From assembly GCF_035083965.1 (NCBI RefSeq), contig NC_089736.1, positions 9,944,207 through 10,008,206 on the forward strand: a DNA stretch of 64,000 bases, in the 5' to 3' direction. A program made the translations under genes and the position numbers. Positions 1 to 11,869 of this stretch are shown here, in pieces. The notes beneath the pieces were generated by a model. The model had not been told where the DNA came from. It was given only the letters and a program-made list of their open reading frames with translations, and ran no database searches. This DNA comes from Branchiostoma lanceolatum. Taxonomy: Eukaryota; Chordata; Leptocardii; Amphioxiformes; Branchiostomatidae. The number at the start of each line of letters is the position of its first letter. The stretch's first letter is position 1.

Positions 1-2510
1 GGAGAAGAAAAAGGAGAAGACTGGAGAAGATAAAAGAAAAGAAGACTGGCAAAAGAACTATTAGTGTCACTTTGATATTGGCTTTGGTCAAGGAAAAGAA
101 CTATTTAGTATCACAAGACAATAATTACTAGTTTCATTTCCTCTGATTCTGTCTTTTGCTTTTGCTTTTGGTCATTTGGCTTCTGTTTCCTTTTTGTTTG
201 GCCACATCAACAGGAAAGAACTGGTATCACTGAAAATCTTCTTTTTGCTTTGCTTTGTTTTTGTTATGTCAAAGAAAAGAGCTAGTATCACAGGTATTCA
301 GGTAAGTTTAGACTTAGCCCTGGTGAAATCAGCACCAGTGACAACAAGAGTGCCTACAAGACGAAAAGAGATCCAAGTAAAAGAGGAGAGGAGAAGAGAT
401 AGGAGGAGAAGAATGGAGAGGGCAGAAGATGGAAGAAAAGAAGACTGACAAAAAGAACAGAACTATATAATGTCACTTTGAAAAGGACTAGCTCGTATCA
501 CAAGACATACTTATATTTCCTTTGTTTCTATTTTGCCTTTGATTTGGCCATATGGCCTCTGTTTTGCTTTGACTATGTGACAGGTACTTTTTTGTACCCC
601 CGTTTTGCATTCTTTTGACCACATCAATGGAAAGAACTGGTATCACAGAATATACTTTTCTTACCTCTGTTCAATGCTGTCACTTGGCCATGTCAAAGAA
701 AAGAGCTTGTATCACTCAAGTATCTGACTGGTAAGTTTGGACCTGGCCTTGGTGAGACCAGCAGCAACCTGACTACAAGAGTGCAACTACTTAGCCCTAC
801 AAGATGGGGAGAGAAGAGATCCGGCAAGTAAAAGAGGAGAGGAGAATAGATGGGAGGAGAAGACTGGAGAGGGCAGAAGATGGAAGAAAAGAAGACTGAG
901 AAACAAAAGAACTAAAGTGTCATTTTGAAAAGAATTAGCAGACTGAGAAACAAAAAGAACTAAAGTGTCACTTTGAAAAGAACTAGCTAGTATCACAAGA
1001 CATACTTTTATTTCCTTTGTTTCTATTTTGCCTTTAATTTTTTGTTTTCTTTTGGCCAATTTTGTCAAAGAAAAGAACTGAGTATCACAGGACTATTTTG
1101 TTTACCTCTGTTTTGCATTCTTTTGACCACATCAAGGAAAAGAACTGGTATCATAAGTAAATTCTACTACTTTTGTTTTTGGCCATGTCATTAAAAGAAA
1201 GAAAGGAACTGGTGTCACAGAATATACATTTCTTGCCTCTGTTTGATGCTGTCCCTCGGCCATGTCAAAGAAAAGAACTTGTATCACACATATTCAGGTA
1301 AGTTTGGACTTGGCCTTGGCGAGACCGGCAGCTGTCGTGGTCTCAGACTAGAAGAGTGCAACAACTCAGCCCTGCAAGAAGAGAAGAAGATAGGAGGAGA
1401 TGAGAAGAGATGGAAGGAGGAGATTGGAGAGGAGAGAAGATAGAAGAAAGCTGAGAAAGAGAAAAGAACTAGTGTCACTTTCATCTTGCAAATTGGCTTT
1501 GGTCAAGGAAAGGAACTAGCTTGTATCACAAAACATCCTTTTTTTCCTTTGTTTCCATTTTGCCTTTGAGTTTGGTAATTTGACTTCTGTTTTGTTTTGG
1601 CTATGTCAAATGAAAGAACTGGTGTCACTGAGAATCTTCTCTTTGTTTTTGTTTTCTTTTTGGTTATGTCAAAGAAAAGAACTTAAGTATCACACTATAA
1701 TCACAGGTATTCAGGTAAGATTGGACCTCAGTCCTCAGCAGCAGCAATGGTCTCTGACTACAAGAGTGCAACAACTCAGCCGTGCATTAGAAGAGAAGAA
1801 AAGAGATGTAAGAGAGGAGACGAAACAGGAGGAGAAGACTGGAGAAGAGAGAGGATGGAAGAAAGCTGAGAAAGAGAAAAGAACTAGTATCACTTTAATC
1901 TTGGCCTTTGTAAGAAAAGCAGCAGCAAATTGTTGTGGTTCCTGATTACAAGTTAAGGGTGCAACAACTCTGCCCTGCAGTGCAGTGCAAGGAGAGAAGA
2001 GGGGAGAAGACTGGAGAGGAGAGACAAAAAGAAGACATTGCAAAAAGAAAAGAACTAGTATCACTATAGTCTTGAACTCAAAGAAAAGAACTTGTGTCAC
2101 CAGTATTTTTTCTTTGCTACTGTTTTATTTTGGCTATGAAAAGAAAAGAACTTCGTATCACAGGTATTTTTTCTTACATTTTCTTTTCATCAAAGGAAAG
2201 AAATAGAACCACTTACTAAAATTTTCTCTTTGTTTCTGTTTTGTTATATGAAAGAAAAGAACCACGTATCACTCTGGTATTCTGGTAAGTTTGAACTTGG
2301 CCTTGGTGAGACCAGAAGCAGCACAGTGGTTCCTGACTACAAGCTAGGGTGTACAACAACTCAGCCCTCCTACAAGAGAAGAAGGGAGATTGACAACAGA
2401 GGAAGCAGAGGACAAGAGAGGAAGCTGGAAGAAAATAGGACATTTCAAAAGAAAAGAACTATGTATCACTTGCGTCATGTCTCTTTCTTGTCTCTTTGAT
2501 CATAATCTGT
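1..2510. repeat. Nested purine-rich tandem repeat block
   Basis: The block is built from a short motif of the form AAAAGAACTNGTATCAC that recurs about 25 times, roughly every 95 bases. Longer units each contain a consensus-like splice donor (ATTCAGGTAAGTTTGGAC) followed by a conserved GCCTTGGTGAGACCAGCAG stretch and a GA-rich run. The donor-bearing segments sit near 290, 717, 1288, 1706 and 2277, so spacing alternates between about 420 and 571 bases, giving a higher-order unit near 1 kb. Open frames on both strands here look like by-products of the low-complexity purine/pyrimidine composition. Confidence 0.85.
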
Positions 2511-2601
2511 GTCCATTGCAATTCATTGACAGAAACTAGAAAGATAACATTTCCAAACAAGCCTAGATTGGTTCCACTGCGCCTTTGGTAAGAAAACATA
2601 G

Positions 2602-2733
2602 TCTCCAAGCAGATCCAACGGTTGCAAAGACCGTATCCAACTGGCAAAAGGAGTTTTTATTGCAGCCGGGGCAATAAAAACTCCTTTTGCCAGTTGGATA
2701 AGGTCTTTGCAACCGTTGGATCTGCTTGGAAAT
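2602..2733. mobile_element. Foldback MITE, TCCAAGCAGA family (copy 1)
   Basis: The two halves are almost perfect reverse complements: the left arm begins TCTCCAAGCAGATCC and the right arm ends GGATCTGCTTGGAAAT, with one clear mismatch inside and a six-base loop (AGCCGG) near 2667. There is no coding capacity. Four other elements in the window (about 40,993, 54,856, 57,966 and 60,771) share the terminal TCCAAGCAGA but not the interior. The element must be mobilised in trans if it moves at all; the transposase family is not visible here. Confidence 0.85.
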
Positions 2734-2759
2734 TAAAGAAAACAACCCTTGGTGCATAA

Positions 2760-3959
2760 ATGGCCAAAAATACATTCTTATTCCAAAATGAGCACCTTGG
2801 CAAAATTACTCTTCCTGACTAATTATCAGTACTTCCTGTACAAAAACTGCTTTTCCAATCACTTCCTGTACATAATAGACGGCTCCAACAATTGACCTCT
2901 CTGAAAAAATGTACTTTCAAAATTGCCCTTATTTAAAAAGCAATCATTTTTAACTACCTTAGTAACCTACCCTAAAATAGAGCATTTTAAGTTACCTCAA
3001 TTGTAGAAATCAACTTTAAAATCACTCTGTTCAAAACTTTACAAGCCCCCTTGTGTAAAATGGCCTGTTCCTAGCCCTCCACATTGCAAAAATGTACCTT
3101 TCCAAAAATATTGTCCCTATAGCAAAATAGCTAATTACAAACTTCCCCCTACAAAAAAGTGATCCTAAATTACCCCCTGTGCTTAAGTTATCTTTGAAAT
3201 CACTTTGTTCTAAACTTTCCAAAATGACCCCCTTGTGTAAAATAGCCTGTTCCTAGCCCTCCCCACTGCAAAATGTACCTTTCCAAATGTCCCTGAGAAA
3301 AATTCAAAACTTTCCCACACAAAAAAAGTTCCTAGATTACCCCACGTTTAAGTTATCTTTGAAATAACTGAAATAACTTGTGTGCAGAAATAAACTTTGA
3401 AATCAATCTGTTCGAAAATGAACCCCTAGTGCAAAATGTCTTTTTTCTAACCCACCCCTTTGCAAAACTGTACCTTTTGGGAAAGTAACTTATTTCAAAC
3501 TACCCCATACAAAAACAGAATTCCAAAATCACTTCCTGTGCTGAAGTTAACTTTGAAATAACCTGTGCAAAAAAACAACTCCCCAAAAGACCCCATGTGA
3601 TAAATTGGACTAAGTCTCACCCTTTGCAAAAATGTACCTGACCCCTGTCTAAAACTGAGTATTTTTCCAAACACAAAATAGGAATAAAAGAAAAATAGAG
3701 CATTTATAAATCATCCATGAAATTGGATATCTAAATCACTCCCTGCACAAAATTGACAGCTAGAAAATGACCTCCAGTATAAAATAGATAAGATAATCCC
3801 TAATCCACCCGTGGCATTCTTCACAAAAAATTGATCTTGCAGACAGGAAAAACTATCATCTTACTTAGGTTAAGACCTAATGAGTTCTTGAAAACATCAA
3901 CTTGAAAGTGTCAGGCAGGACTTGAAAACAAATCACTGTGAGGAAATAAAGTGACCATA
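2760..3959. repeat. Degenerate AT-rich tandem repeat, about 180-bp period
   Basis: A unit containing CCTTGTGTAAAATGGCC and GTTCCTAGCCCTCC, followed by GCAAAATGTACCTTTCC, is seen near 3050 and 3230, with weaker copies near 3430 and 3610. Copies are diverged and partly truncated. No credible coding exon is seen in this stretch. Confidence 0.6.
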
Positions 3960-4520
3960 AACCAAATCTTAATCAAGAACTAGTATCATAAGACATACTT
4001 TTAGTTCCTAGTGTTTTGATAATTTTTAGCCAAGTGTGAAACAATGTGTGTCCCTGGTATTCTGGTAATTCTGGCCTTTGTAAGGACATCAGCACATGTT
4101 TCTGACTACAAGGGTGCAATAACTCAGACTGCAAGACAAGACAAGAGATGAGGACAGTAGAAGAGCCAAAAAAGAAGACTGCAAAAGGAAAAGAACTAGT
4201 ATTGATTATTGACCATAAATACAAGGAGGAGGCTCTGAAGTATTTTTTTTTGGTTCTGTTTTGTTTTCTTTCGGCCATGTCAAAGAAGTAAACTTTCTTA
4301 CTTTTGTTTTGTTTTGTTTGGCTGTCAAAGAAAGGAACTCGTATCACAGGTTTTCTGGTACGTTTGGACCTCATCGTGGTGAGCCCAGCCGGAGCGCAGA
4401 CTACAATATGCAACAACTCAGACCCGCAGGGAGGAGAAGAGGGTTCGATAAAGATGTCAGCTGCAGAAGAAAAAAGTATGGAAGAAAAGCAAAATAAAAG
4501 ATCTAAATGTTTCAATTGTC
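3960..4520. repeat. Outlying unit of the 1-2.5 kb repeat family
   Basis: The stretch repeats the AAGAACTAGTATCA and AAGGAACTCGTATCAC motifs, the TCTGGTA.GTTTGGACCT donor-like segment near 4355, and the ACTACAA.GTGCAACAACTCAG segment of the first 2.5 kb. It is separated from that block by the AT-rich repeat. The antisense open frame here (3973-4515) is considered a by-product. Confidence 0.75.
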
Positions 4521-5686
4521 TTCTGTCTCTTCTTTCTAGAAAAGTAATATTTCCGAACAGATGTAGATAGTTCCTAGTCCCTCTACATCGGGGAAAATAA
4601 TACTAGTAACCTTTGCTGGACTGGTATCTCTTTTACATAACCGTGGTACATCATGAAACCAAACGTAACAATAAAGGTTTAGTACTACTTTTCTGAAGAT
4701 GAAAACAAAGCAAACTTTTCTAAACTAGAGCCTTTTCCTGAATGTTTGACCAATTGGTTAGGTTTCCTGAGTTTTCTATTTCTAACTAGACAACAGTTCA
4801 AATGGACAGTCATGTTCAGCACCAAGGACAGGGTGGTAAATCAAAACATAACGGTACAATGTTAAAAAGTGAAATTCAGTGCCGAAACGAACATACAGAG
4901 CACACACTTGCAGGTCCTTATGCATGTGGCTGGGCAACCTTGTCCTTCTTAAAGGTGCATGTGGGTATGAAACGTTCAAAGTTAGAAGCAGATAAGCTTT
5001 ACCTTGAAAGTTGACACTCGAGACTTTGAAACATACCTAATCGTTTGGTCTTAACGAAGGATGATGTCCCAAATATTTCCACAGCCTTTGAGCCAGTCAC
5101 TTTGACGCGATTCAGGGACTTCCCCTAAATTTTGGTCGGCTTGTTTTCATCAACAACGTGTTTACAAAATGCACAGCCTTGGGAGGTGAAAGGTCAAAGG
5201 ATTCTTCCATCATATGATAATGTAGGGAGTGTGGTTGAGGTAATTCTGGGGCCAGGTGCGCCAGCACATCATTGAGATAACAAGAAACTTAAATGAAACG
5301 TTAAGAATATCTTAACCACATCAGAGGCAACTTCGTTCAAAAATTGTTACAGTACATGTAGTAACTTCCTCGCAGTGTTCCACACGTGATAAAAAGTAAA
5401 ATATATAACTTTGGATTGGCAATTGTTGTTTTTCTCTTCGAGGTGTGGCTCTCCTCATATACAGACCTCAATTTAATTGAACATCATTGTAAATCGTACA
5501 AAGCAGTTGCAAAATGAGAAACTACATCAACTGCAAAAAAATATTGCAGAAAACGGATATTAATATCATGGAATGCCCAAAAAAATGCCAAAGCCAATTT
5601 CAAAAGTCAAAGAAGATGTTATCCATATATCAATATATTAATCAAATCAACATGGCCAAAAGCAAAACAAAAAGTTGCATAAAGAT
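4521..5686. other. Intergenic stretch, nothing identified
   Basis: AT-rich unique-looking sequence. Only short unconvincing open frames are present, and I see no repeat, RNA gene or promoter that I can support. Confidence 0.5.
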
Positions 5687-5825
5687 TTGCAGCCACTCTC
5701 ATTGCCAGCTAATTGCCACGATCTCATTGATCGAACAGCTAATTGCCACGCTCTCATTGGTCAAATAGCTAATTGCCACGCTCTCATTGGTTGAACTGCA
5801 TATTGTGATTGCAGTCAGGATCGGT
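5687..5825. repeat. 30-bp tandem repeat inside a MITE fragment
   Basis: The unit AGCTAATTGCCACGCTCTCATTGGT recurs at 5707, 5737 and 5767, an exact 30-bp period. The array runs into TTGTGATTGCAGTCAGGATCGGT. The same string order (CTCTCATTGGTCGAAC, then CTAATTGTGATGGACAGTCAGGAT) occurs in the MITEs at 25,587 and 31,926, so this is an expanded internal piece of that family. Confidence 0.75.
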
Positions 5826-6880
5826 CTATAGTGAGGGGCGGTGAGAATGTCTGAGGCATCCCTTTAATACTTCACTCATCAATAAGGTCCAAGGAAAATA
5901 CAATCTTAACGATCCCAAGGAGGGAACAATTTTCCAAATCCAAATTCTCCCGAGGGACTGTCGTGAAGCCAACTAACCTTGCAGTGTTCATAAGCCGTTG
6001 TTGACTGACATTGATTGTAGGTAATTAAATTTGCAGCTTCTGATTAATTACTTAATTAGCGCTTGACCCCCAACCTTTTCCCACAATGCATGTCTTGAAA
6101 TCTGTTATTCTCGTCTTCAAACAAATGTTGTTGTAAACTGTTGTAAAAGTAGGTGAAATTTTAATAAAGGCAAGCTAGGTCCAAAGGAAAAATGTGTGCA
6201 GGCACCCTTAAGTATACACCTTAAGTGAGAAACTCATAGAAACTTTCTTTCACCGTTTAAAACGTTTTTAAAGTGTGAACGTGTCCAAACCACAGACGTT
6301 GTGTACAAGGAAAGACCGTGGCATATATATCGGTGTGTGTCTCTCCTTATTTGTACCGACGTGCTCGTGTGTCCCCACAGAAACCGATGGAAACTAGGTG
6401 GGGCTATTTCCGGCACGCCAGCATTCGAACGTTGATTCTGGTTGGACTCACTTGAGACTTGGCTGTGTGAGACGCTATTGCATGTAATCGCTGGGTTTCC
6501 CATGGCAGAACAAGTCCGTATTCGTGGGGGCGAGCGTCGTCATTTTTGAGGTGGGGTCTTTTCCTGCTGATAAGATGGTGGCGGTCCGGGTTAGTCGAGG
6601 AGAAAACAAACAACCAAAATAGGCGGTTTTACACCCCCGTGTGGAGATCACAGTTGGCACAGTCCGGTTCAGTTCGTTCAGCTCAGGCGTGCGTGCATGG
6701 ATGCTGCATGTGCGGTGATGTTTCGGATGGATTTTTTTTTTGGGCAAGTTTTCGGACAATTTCGATCCTTTTCTTCTTAAGTTTGTTCCTTTAATATTTG
6801 TAGTAACTACTGGAATATTGTCGTGGCCGTTTGCGGTGTGTTCCAAGGAGTTTCGGGAGGAAATGGAGCCTTTCTTTTGC
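5826..6880. other. Intergenic, becoming GC-rich rightwards
   Basis: No gene is recognised up to about 6,400. From about 6,400 CpG density rises toward the promoter-like island at 7.25 kb. A long minus-strand open frame (6475-7233) lies over the island but has no recognisable domain, signal or repeat, and is probably chance. Confidence 0.4.
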
Positions 6881-7740
6881 TTGTTGCGTTTCGGAGAGAT
6901 GACAAAATGGCGAGACTGGCGTGGTGAACAGACGGCGTGGCGAAGACTCTCGTTTTTACAAGGTAAGACAACAAACTCCTTCCTCCACATAAGGTTAAAA
7001 TGTGAAATTTGGTGTATTTCTCTGAATCCTGAGCGGAAAATGCCGTCTTTACGACAACCTTTACAAATGTCTATTTCTTTCGTATTTGGTTCAATATTTT
7101 GCTCTTTAATTTGCTTATATAACGTTGCATATATTTGGCGAGTTGTGTGAAAATTATAGCAAGTATGAGTTGATATTGGTAGCAGAAAAACTGTATGAAA
7201 AGTGTCCTTTGTTTCCCTCCACGTGGCCGTCACACCTGTTGGAATGTACGTGACGTCACTCGCTCAGTTTTCCCGCCAAAACGCGGCGTGGAGGGGAGAG
7301 CGGGGCGTGTGTTTTAGTCTTGCGGATTTAATGACTGTTTCTCATAGTTTAGACGAAGAAATTGGCCTTTTTTCTGTGCAATTGCAGCCTCCGGTAAGCT
7401 GGCGAACTGGCGGAAATGTTGGAGGGCCTATTGCTGGTAAACTCGGTCTTTACTGGAGGTAAAGCAAATGGAATTCCTTGTAATTTAGTGTAATTTTTGG
7501 TAGAAAACAAGGGCGTCGGTATTTTTGGCGGGGCCTTAGGAATGGTATGAGTTGATATAATATATGTGGCAGAAAAAAATGCGACAAAAGTGTTAACTTT
7601 GTTTTATAATATGTCCACGTGGCGCGGTCCGGCTGTACCGCCACCTGTATGAACGCGCACGTGGGCGGCTTTAACTCGGCCAGTTCTTCCCGCCAAAATG
7701 TCTCGTGGACAGGAAAAAACGTATGGCCTTCCATGAGTAT
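6881..7740. promoter_or_regulatory. CpG-rich promoter-like island with CRE and two E2F sites
   Basis: TGACGTCA (CRE palindrome) lies at 7251-7258 and TTTTCCCGCCAAAA (E2F-type) at 7268-7281, nine bases apart. A second E2F-type site, TTCCCGCCAAAA, is at 7687. Candidate plus-strand splice donors follow GTTTTTACAAG at 6962 (GTAAGA) and GCAGCCTCCG at 7393 (GTAAGC). E2F and CRE pairs are typical of cell-cycle promoters, but the gene driven from here is not identified. The promoter assignment is inference from composition and motifs. Confidence 0.5.
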
Positions 7741-8146
7741 TTGAGAGATGTCTTTAAGTTGCTGTAAGGTTGTGCTTTGAGGTGAAGAAGTTGAGTGCTG
7801 TTGCGCTTAAAATCTAAGTTTAAAGTTGTTAGCAGTGAGAAGTAAAACAATGTTGTTTTTGATGCATTTTATGAATTTATTATGCAAATGTGCTAAACAG
7901 TGAGTAGATGTCACTACTATGAAGATTTCAGCATTTTTTTAATTTCCATTTTCGGGGGCTCTAAATTGGCTAATATTGCTTTGGTTGCTGAGGTACAAGT
8001 AATGTGTTCCATTAAGGGTGGTTACTATTGTTCTAGAAATAGCTGTTGAAATTCTGCTTCGGTATTATAACATCACAAAGGGTAATATTTGAAATGACTT
8101 GACAACTGATGATACTTGTTACTTACTATGACTTTTATTGCCACAG

Positions 8147-8189
8147 GGAGGAACATTGAAGAAAACCTGCGCTTAGGAGAGACGTCCCG
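8147..8189 (+). other. Candidate small plus-strand exon
   Basis: A 43-base segment is bounded by a good acceptor (TTTATTGCCACAG) and a good donor (CCCG then GTGAGT). It could join the 7.25 kb island to downstream exon-like blocks at 10,402 and 10,973. No long reading frame results, so a non-coding transcript or a UTR exon is as likely as coding sequence. Confidence 0.3.
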
Positions 8190-8403
8190 GTGAGTGTTTC
8201 ACAATTTCTTTGTCGAGGTCATATTTTTGGTACCAATACCTTTGCCAATTACCTTGTTGAACTGTTAAACTGTTTAAGATGGTTTAAGACAAAAAGGAGA
8301 GTATAAGTGAGAGATTTTTTAAGTCCGGACTTGTTTCCAGACGTTCATTTTTTTTTGGACTTGAACTGAAACGTTAGGTCCAGTCAGGATCAGGTCCGTG
8401 GTT

Positions 8404-9074
8404 AAGGCCCAATTTAGACACAGCTTTTCCTAAATCAGCCGACATCTGGGCAGAGATGTCTGGAGGCATTTATACACACCTGACAGGAAGTACTGCAGGA
8501 CAGCCGTGGAGTTGGAATAGTGATACATCATGATAAATTTTGTTTCAAGCTAAAAGATTCTGCTTCCAGCAGTGATTTCAATGACATTTATTAACTATTG
8601 TTAGAATCACAAAGATCTCTTTGAGGGCCTAAATTTTACCGATCATCACTGTAAGAAATGGTTTCCTCTGTGCTCTATCCTTATGGGTCACAGCCTGGCC
8701 TGGAACGCACCGGAAAATTGCTTATACTCCCTGGAAAGATTTGATAAATCCCCTTTAGAATGAGTTATGGTACAGTTGCCATAGATAACTTCTAAATGGG
8801 TCACTTGATCTCCACAAGTCTGCTAATTAGGCAGAAAACTGTTCTCCAGATGTCGGGGATCGACACATTCTGTTTAGACCTGTGCTGGAGCGGTCGGGGA
8901 CTCCCGCTGAGTTGTCGGACGAACGCTTCAGAGTGGTCGGCTGAAATTTTCCCGACATCTAAAAAAACCCTCATTAAGACCATAAGATTCCTGTTTAGAC
9001 ACAGAAAAAAGCTGTCGCCTGGCAGATATCTACAGTCCAGATATCTAGAAAAGCTCTGTGTAAATTGGGCCTAA
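8404..9074. mobile_element. MITE-like element, GGCCCAATTTA termini
   Basis: The left end reads TAAGGCCCAATTTAGACACAGC and the right end is its imperfect inverse (GCTCTGTGTAAATTGGGCCTAA), about 670 bp apart. The likely target duplication is TAA. No transposase is visible; the internal open frame of 92 codons has no recognisable features. Confidence 0.65.
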
Positions 9075-9384
9075 GATAGGCAGTACTATTCACACAATGA
9101 TACAAATAGGGGGGGGGGGGTGCTACCTTAGATCAGTAACACATTCTTTTTTATACATTTTATATCATTGCATTGTGCATATTTGTTTGGCCTACGCATC
9201 AATGTACAGGGCTCTAAATACTGTGTGCATGTGTAGCCTCCGTTGCAGGCTTCTCCCACAGCGATTTTTCAACTTATATATATAATTATAAGGGACCCTG
9301 GTGATTAAGAAAGTTTTTCGAGGGCCAGTTAATTTTACCGCGAGAAGTAATTCACAGTAATGCGAGAAGCAATTCAAAGGTTGC

Positions 9385-9585
9385 GTTGCACAAAGCCCAC
9401 GTGAAGTGACGCATGCTACAAATTTTCTGAAATGTGGCCTTTCAATTGCTGATATCTTCTGTGAATTTAGCTGTTGTTTTCTTCAAATTGTTGTCTTCAA
9501 AGTCGTGTTGCAAATTTCTCAAATGTGGCCTGATTTTTCATTCTATTGCTGATATCTTCAGTGAATTCAGCTGTCGTAGCTTAGA
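9385..9585 (+). repeat. Segment E of the inverted duplication, with internal 83-bp duplication
   Basis: The segment around GTGAAGTGACGCATGC and TCTTCAAAGTCGTGTTGC is matched in reverse complement at 18,640-18,770. Locally, AAATGTGGCCT followed by TTGCTGATATCTTC occurs twice about 83 bp apart. Confidence 0.7.
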
Positions 9586-10401
9586 GATCTTAGAGGTTTT
9601 TTGTATGAAAAAGGAGACAGTCGCTGAAGTACCATTGACCTTTCCTGAAGTACTGTAAGAAGCATTGAAATGTTGGCATTGTTGGAAGGGTCTTTTGGGG
9701 AATTCAAGAAGTTGATCGCTATTTATTACACTAATGTTTGCCCTGAGTTCAGGCTTCAACGTATGGTAAATTTGACAAGACAAGCTGGATTCAAGCATAA
9801 CAATTTAGTCTCGGATGAATTATGATACCCGCTTCTGGTGTGGAATGTTCCTTTAATCTGTTAAGAGTGAAACATTGGAAGTCTAAGAAAATTTGCATGA
9901 CTATTTGCCTAAAGTAGATTATGTTTCAAAGTTGAATCACTTAAGCCCTGTTCGCGACAGAAAAAGGAAAACGGTTTGAACCGTTTCAGCAAAGTAAGCC
10001 TTTTTTCTTGTAAACATGAAATGCTCCTCAACGGTTTTGTTCCTTTTTTTTTCGGAACCCTCTCGCGAGGTAGTCTGTTACGGAACCAGTTCACATCGAT
10101 TGTTATGACGTCGTACATGAGGTCATAGTTCGCGGCGTCACTTGTGCTTTAGTGTTGGAAAGAGTGAAAGTTCTTAGTAATACCTGTTGATCGGATTTCG
10201 GCCGCGTTTTTTAATAGTAAAATTTTGTAACATCATCAGTGCGCTAGGGGTCGCTATTGTACCATGCCTTCCTAGATGTCAGAGCAGAAATTTTTATGTG
10301 ACCAGCGTTTGACCCAAACAAATGATGATAGCTGGTTCACTGGTGTGACAATATTGTCTCTGTGTTGCATTTTCTTCAAACTTTCTCTGGTCTTATTGCA
10401 G

Positions 10402-10535
10402 ATTGTCATGCAACACAGCATTGCTGCCGACTCCAGCCTGCAGTTAACACCAGTTCGAGGAAGAGTCTCTTCCTGGAAGACGCGTGTTTAACAGTTAAGT
10501 TGTTCATTGTTCTGACCATATCTTCTTGAAATTTG
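10402..10535 (+). repeat. Exon-like block A (inverted copy at 19.6 kb)
   Basis: A polypyrimidine tract and TTATTGCAG acceptor precede a segment with CAACACAGCATTGCTGCC, GACTCCAGCCTGCAGTTAAC, and a tail reading GTGTTTAACAGTTAAGTTG. A near copy lies on the minus strand at 19,748-19,612, with the acceptor also conserved (TTGTTGCAG). Either these are exons of paralogous transcripts or an element that includes a splice acceptor. The reading frame is not conserved well enough to call a protein. Confidence 0.55.
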
Positions 10536-10905
10536 TGCTTTTTAAAGTTGTATGCAGAAATAGAACTGTTCGTCAACTGAAGTAATTGGACTTGCTTTTC
10601 CAAGTTGACTGTACATAATTTTTTTTATCAAAGAGTAAGAGTTAGAGTGCTGGAATCAACTTTACTCACTACTGCTTGTTGCCATTGTTTATAGCCAAAT
10701 TTTCCTGGTGGCGCAAAAATCCGTGTACAGAAATCTGTGTTTCATGCAGACGACTGCTATATGCAGAAAGTTGGGTTCTCAGTCTCAGCATTTTTATTCA
10801 GCACACTAGTGGATAGAAACAAACATGTCTCTCTTCTGCATAATAAGACAAAGCAAAACTCGTTCAAAGTTATGGTACTGTTGAAGTTATGGGACCCCAT
10901 GTTAT

Positions 10906-11060
10906 AATTGTAACCGTTTTTAAATTTATCAATATGTTGAGGTATGACACTTTTTTCTTCTTTTCATTTAGTCAAATGTATCTAGACGGGCGACAGCAAC
11001 AGACTCCAGCCGATGGAATGCAGAGAAGAGTTTCTTCTGGCCGGGAAAGACCTGACTCCA
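10906..11060 (+). repeat. Exon-like block B (related to A; inverted copy at 18.9 kb)
   Basis: After a pyrimidine-rich stretch and CATTTAG, the block contains CAGCAACAGACTCCAGCC and AGAGTTTCTTCTGG, aligning to block A. It also matches the minus strand at 19,085-18,920, including about 70 bp of upstream intron-like sequence. Block A and block B look like duplicated exons. No function is assigned. Confidence 0.55.
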
Positions 11061-11869
11061 GTCTGAAAATTTGCTGCGACACGAGATACAAGTCATGTCA
11101 AGTCAAGGCCTTTATTTACATTCGAAGTGTTTTTATCATTCACATGATAATATTTTCATTACAAGTTCATGCTCAAAGGTACATGGAGATACATGGAAAT
11201 CGAAGAAGTTATGTAGTCTACTGTGAAAGTTCTATGGTTGACTATGGTTCGGTTTGACTTCTTTCTTTGAAGGCAGTGGAAAATGAAGTGACCCACGTTT
11301 TTTATCGTAAGTGGGTTGATTGATTCTAGTAGAAAGATGGATTTGTGTAAATTATTCAAATGGTGAAAGGTAGGAGAATCTATAGAAGCTGTTTTATATA
11401 ATTTGCTTCGTTTGGCATCATATAGAGGACATTAGAAGATAAAATGTATTTCATTTTCCACTGCGTTCATTGTACAAAACTTAGTAAACACATTTTCTCG
11501 TGAGCAGGCAGCTTTTTATATCTAGTGGGTGTGCGCTTATTGTATCTTACACACTGACTGTTGGTCCAAATCTTTGTTGGAGATATACGTTTGCCATTGA
11601 GTATTCTGTTTTGACGTTTCTATAAAATGTTAACTCACAGTCATCGATAGATAATTTGTAATGAAAACTTGAATATATACGTCGGCCATCCTTTTTCTTA
11701 GCAATGTACAAAATGCGGTACATGTTTGTCTAGATCGAGATTGTTGACGTTCCAGATAAAGAAGTATCCGCAATTGTCGAGTACATGTTTCACATGATGG
11801 TATTATATAACTGTACAGGTATAATCACGGAGCAAAGATTGTTTTTCTAGATTAACTTGATTTTGTGTA

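Noticed and set aside
6475..7233. Minus-strand open frame of 252 codons
   Set aside because: It is long, but it overlies a promoter-like CpG island, contains no recognisable domain, and its composition is unlike a conserved protein.
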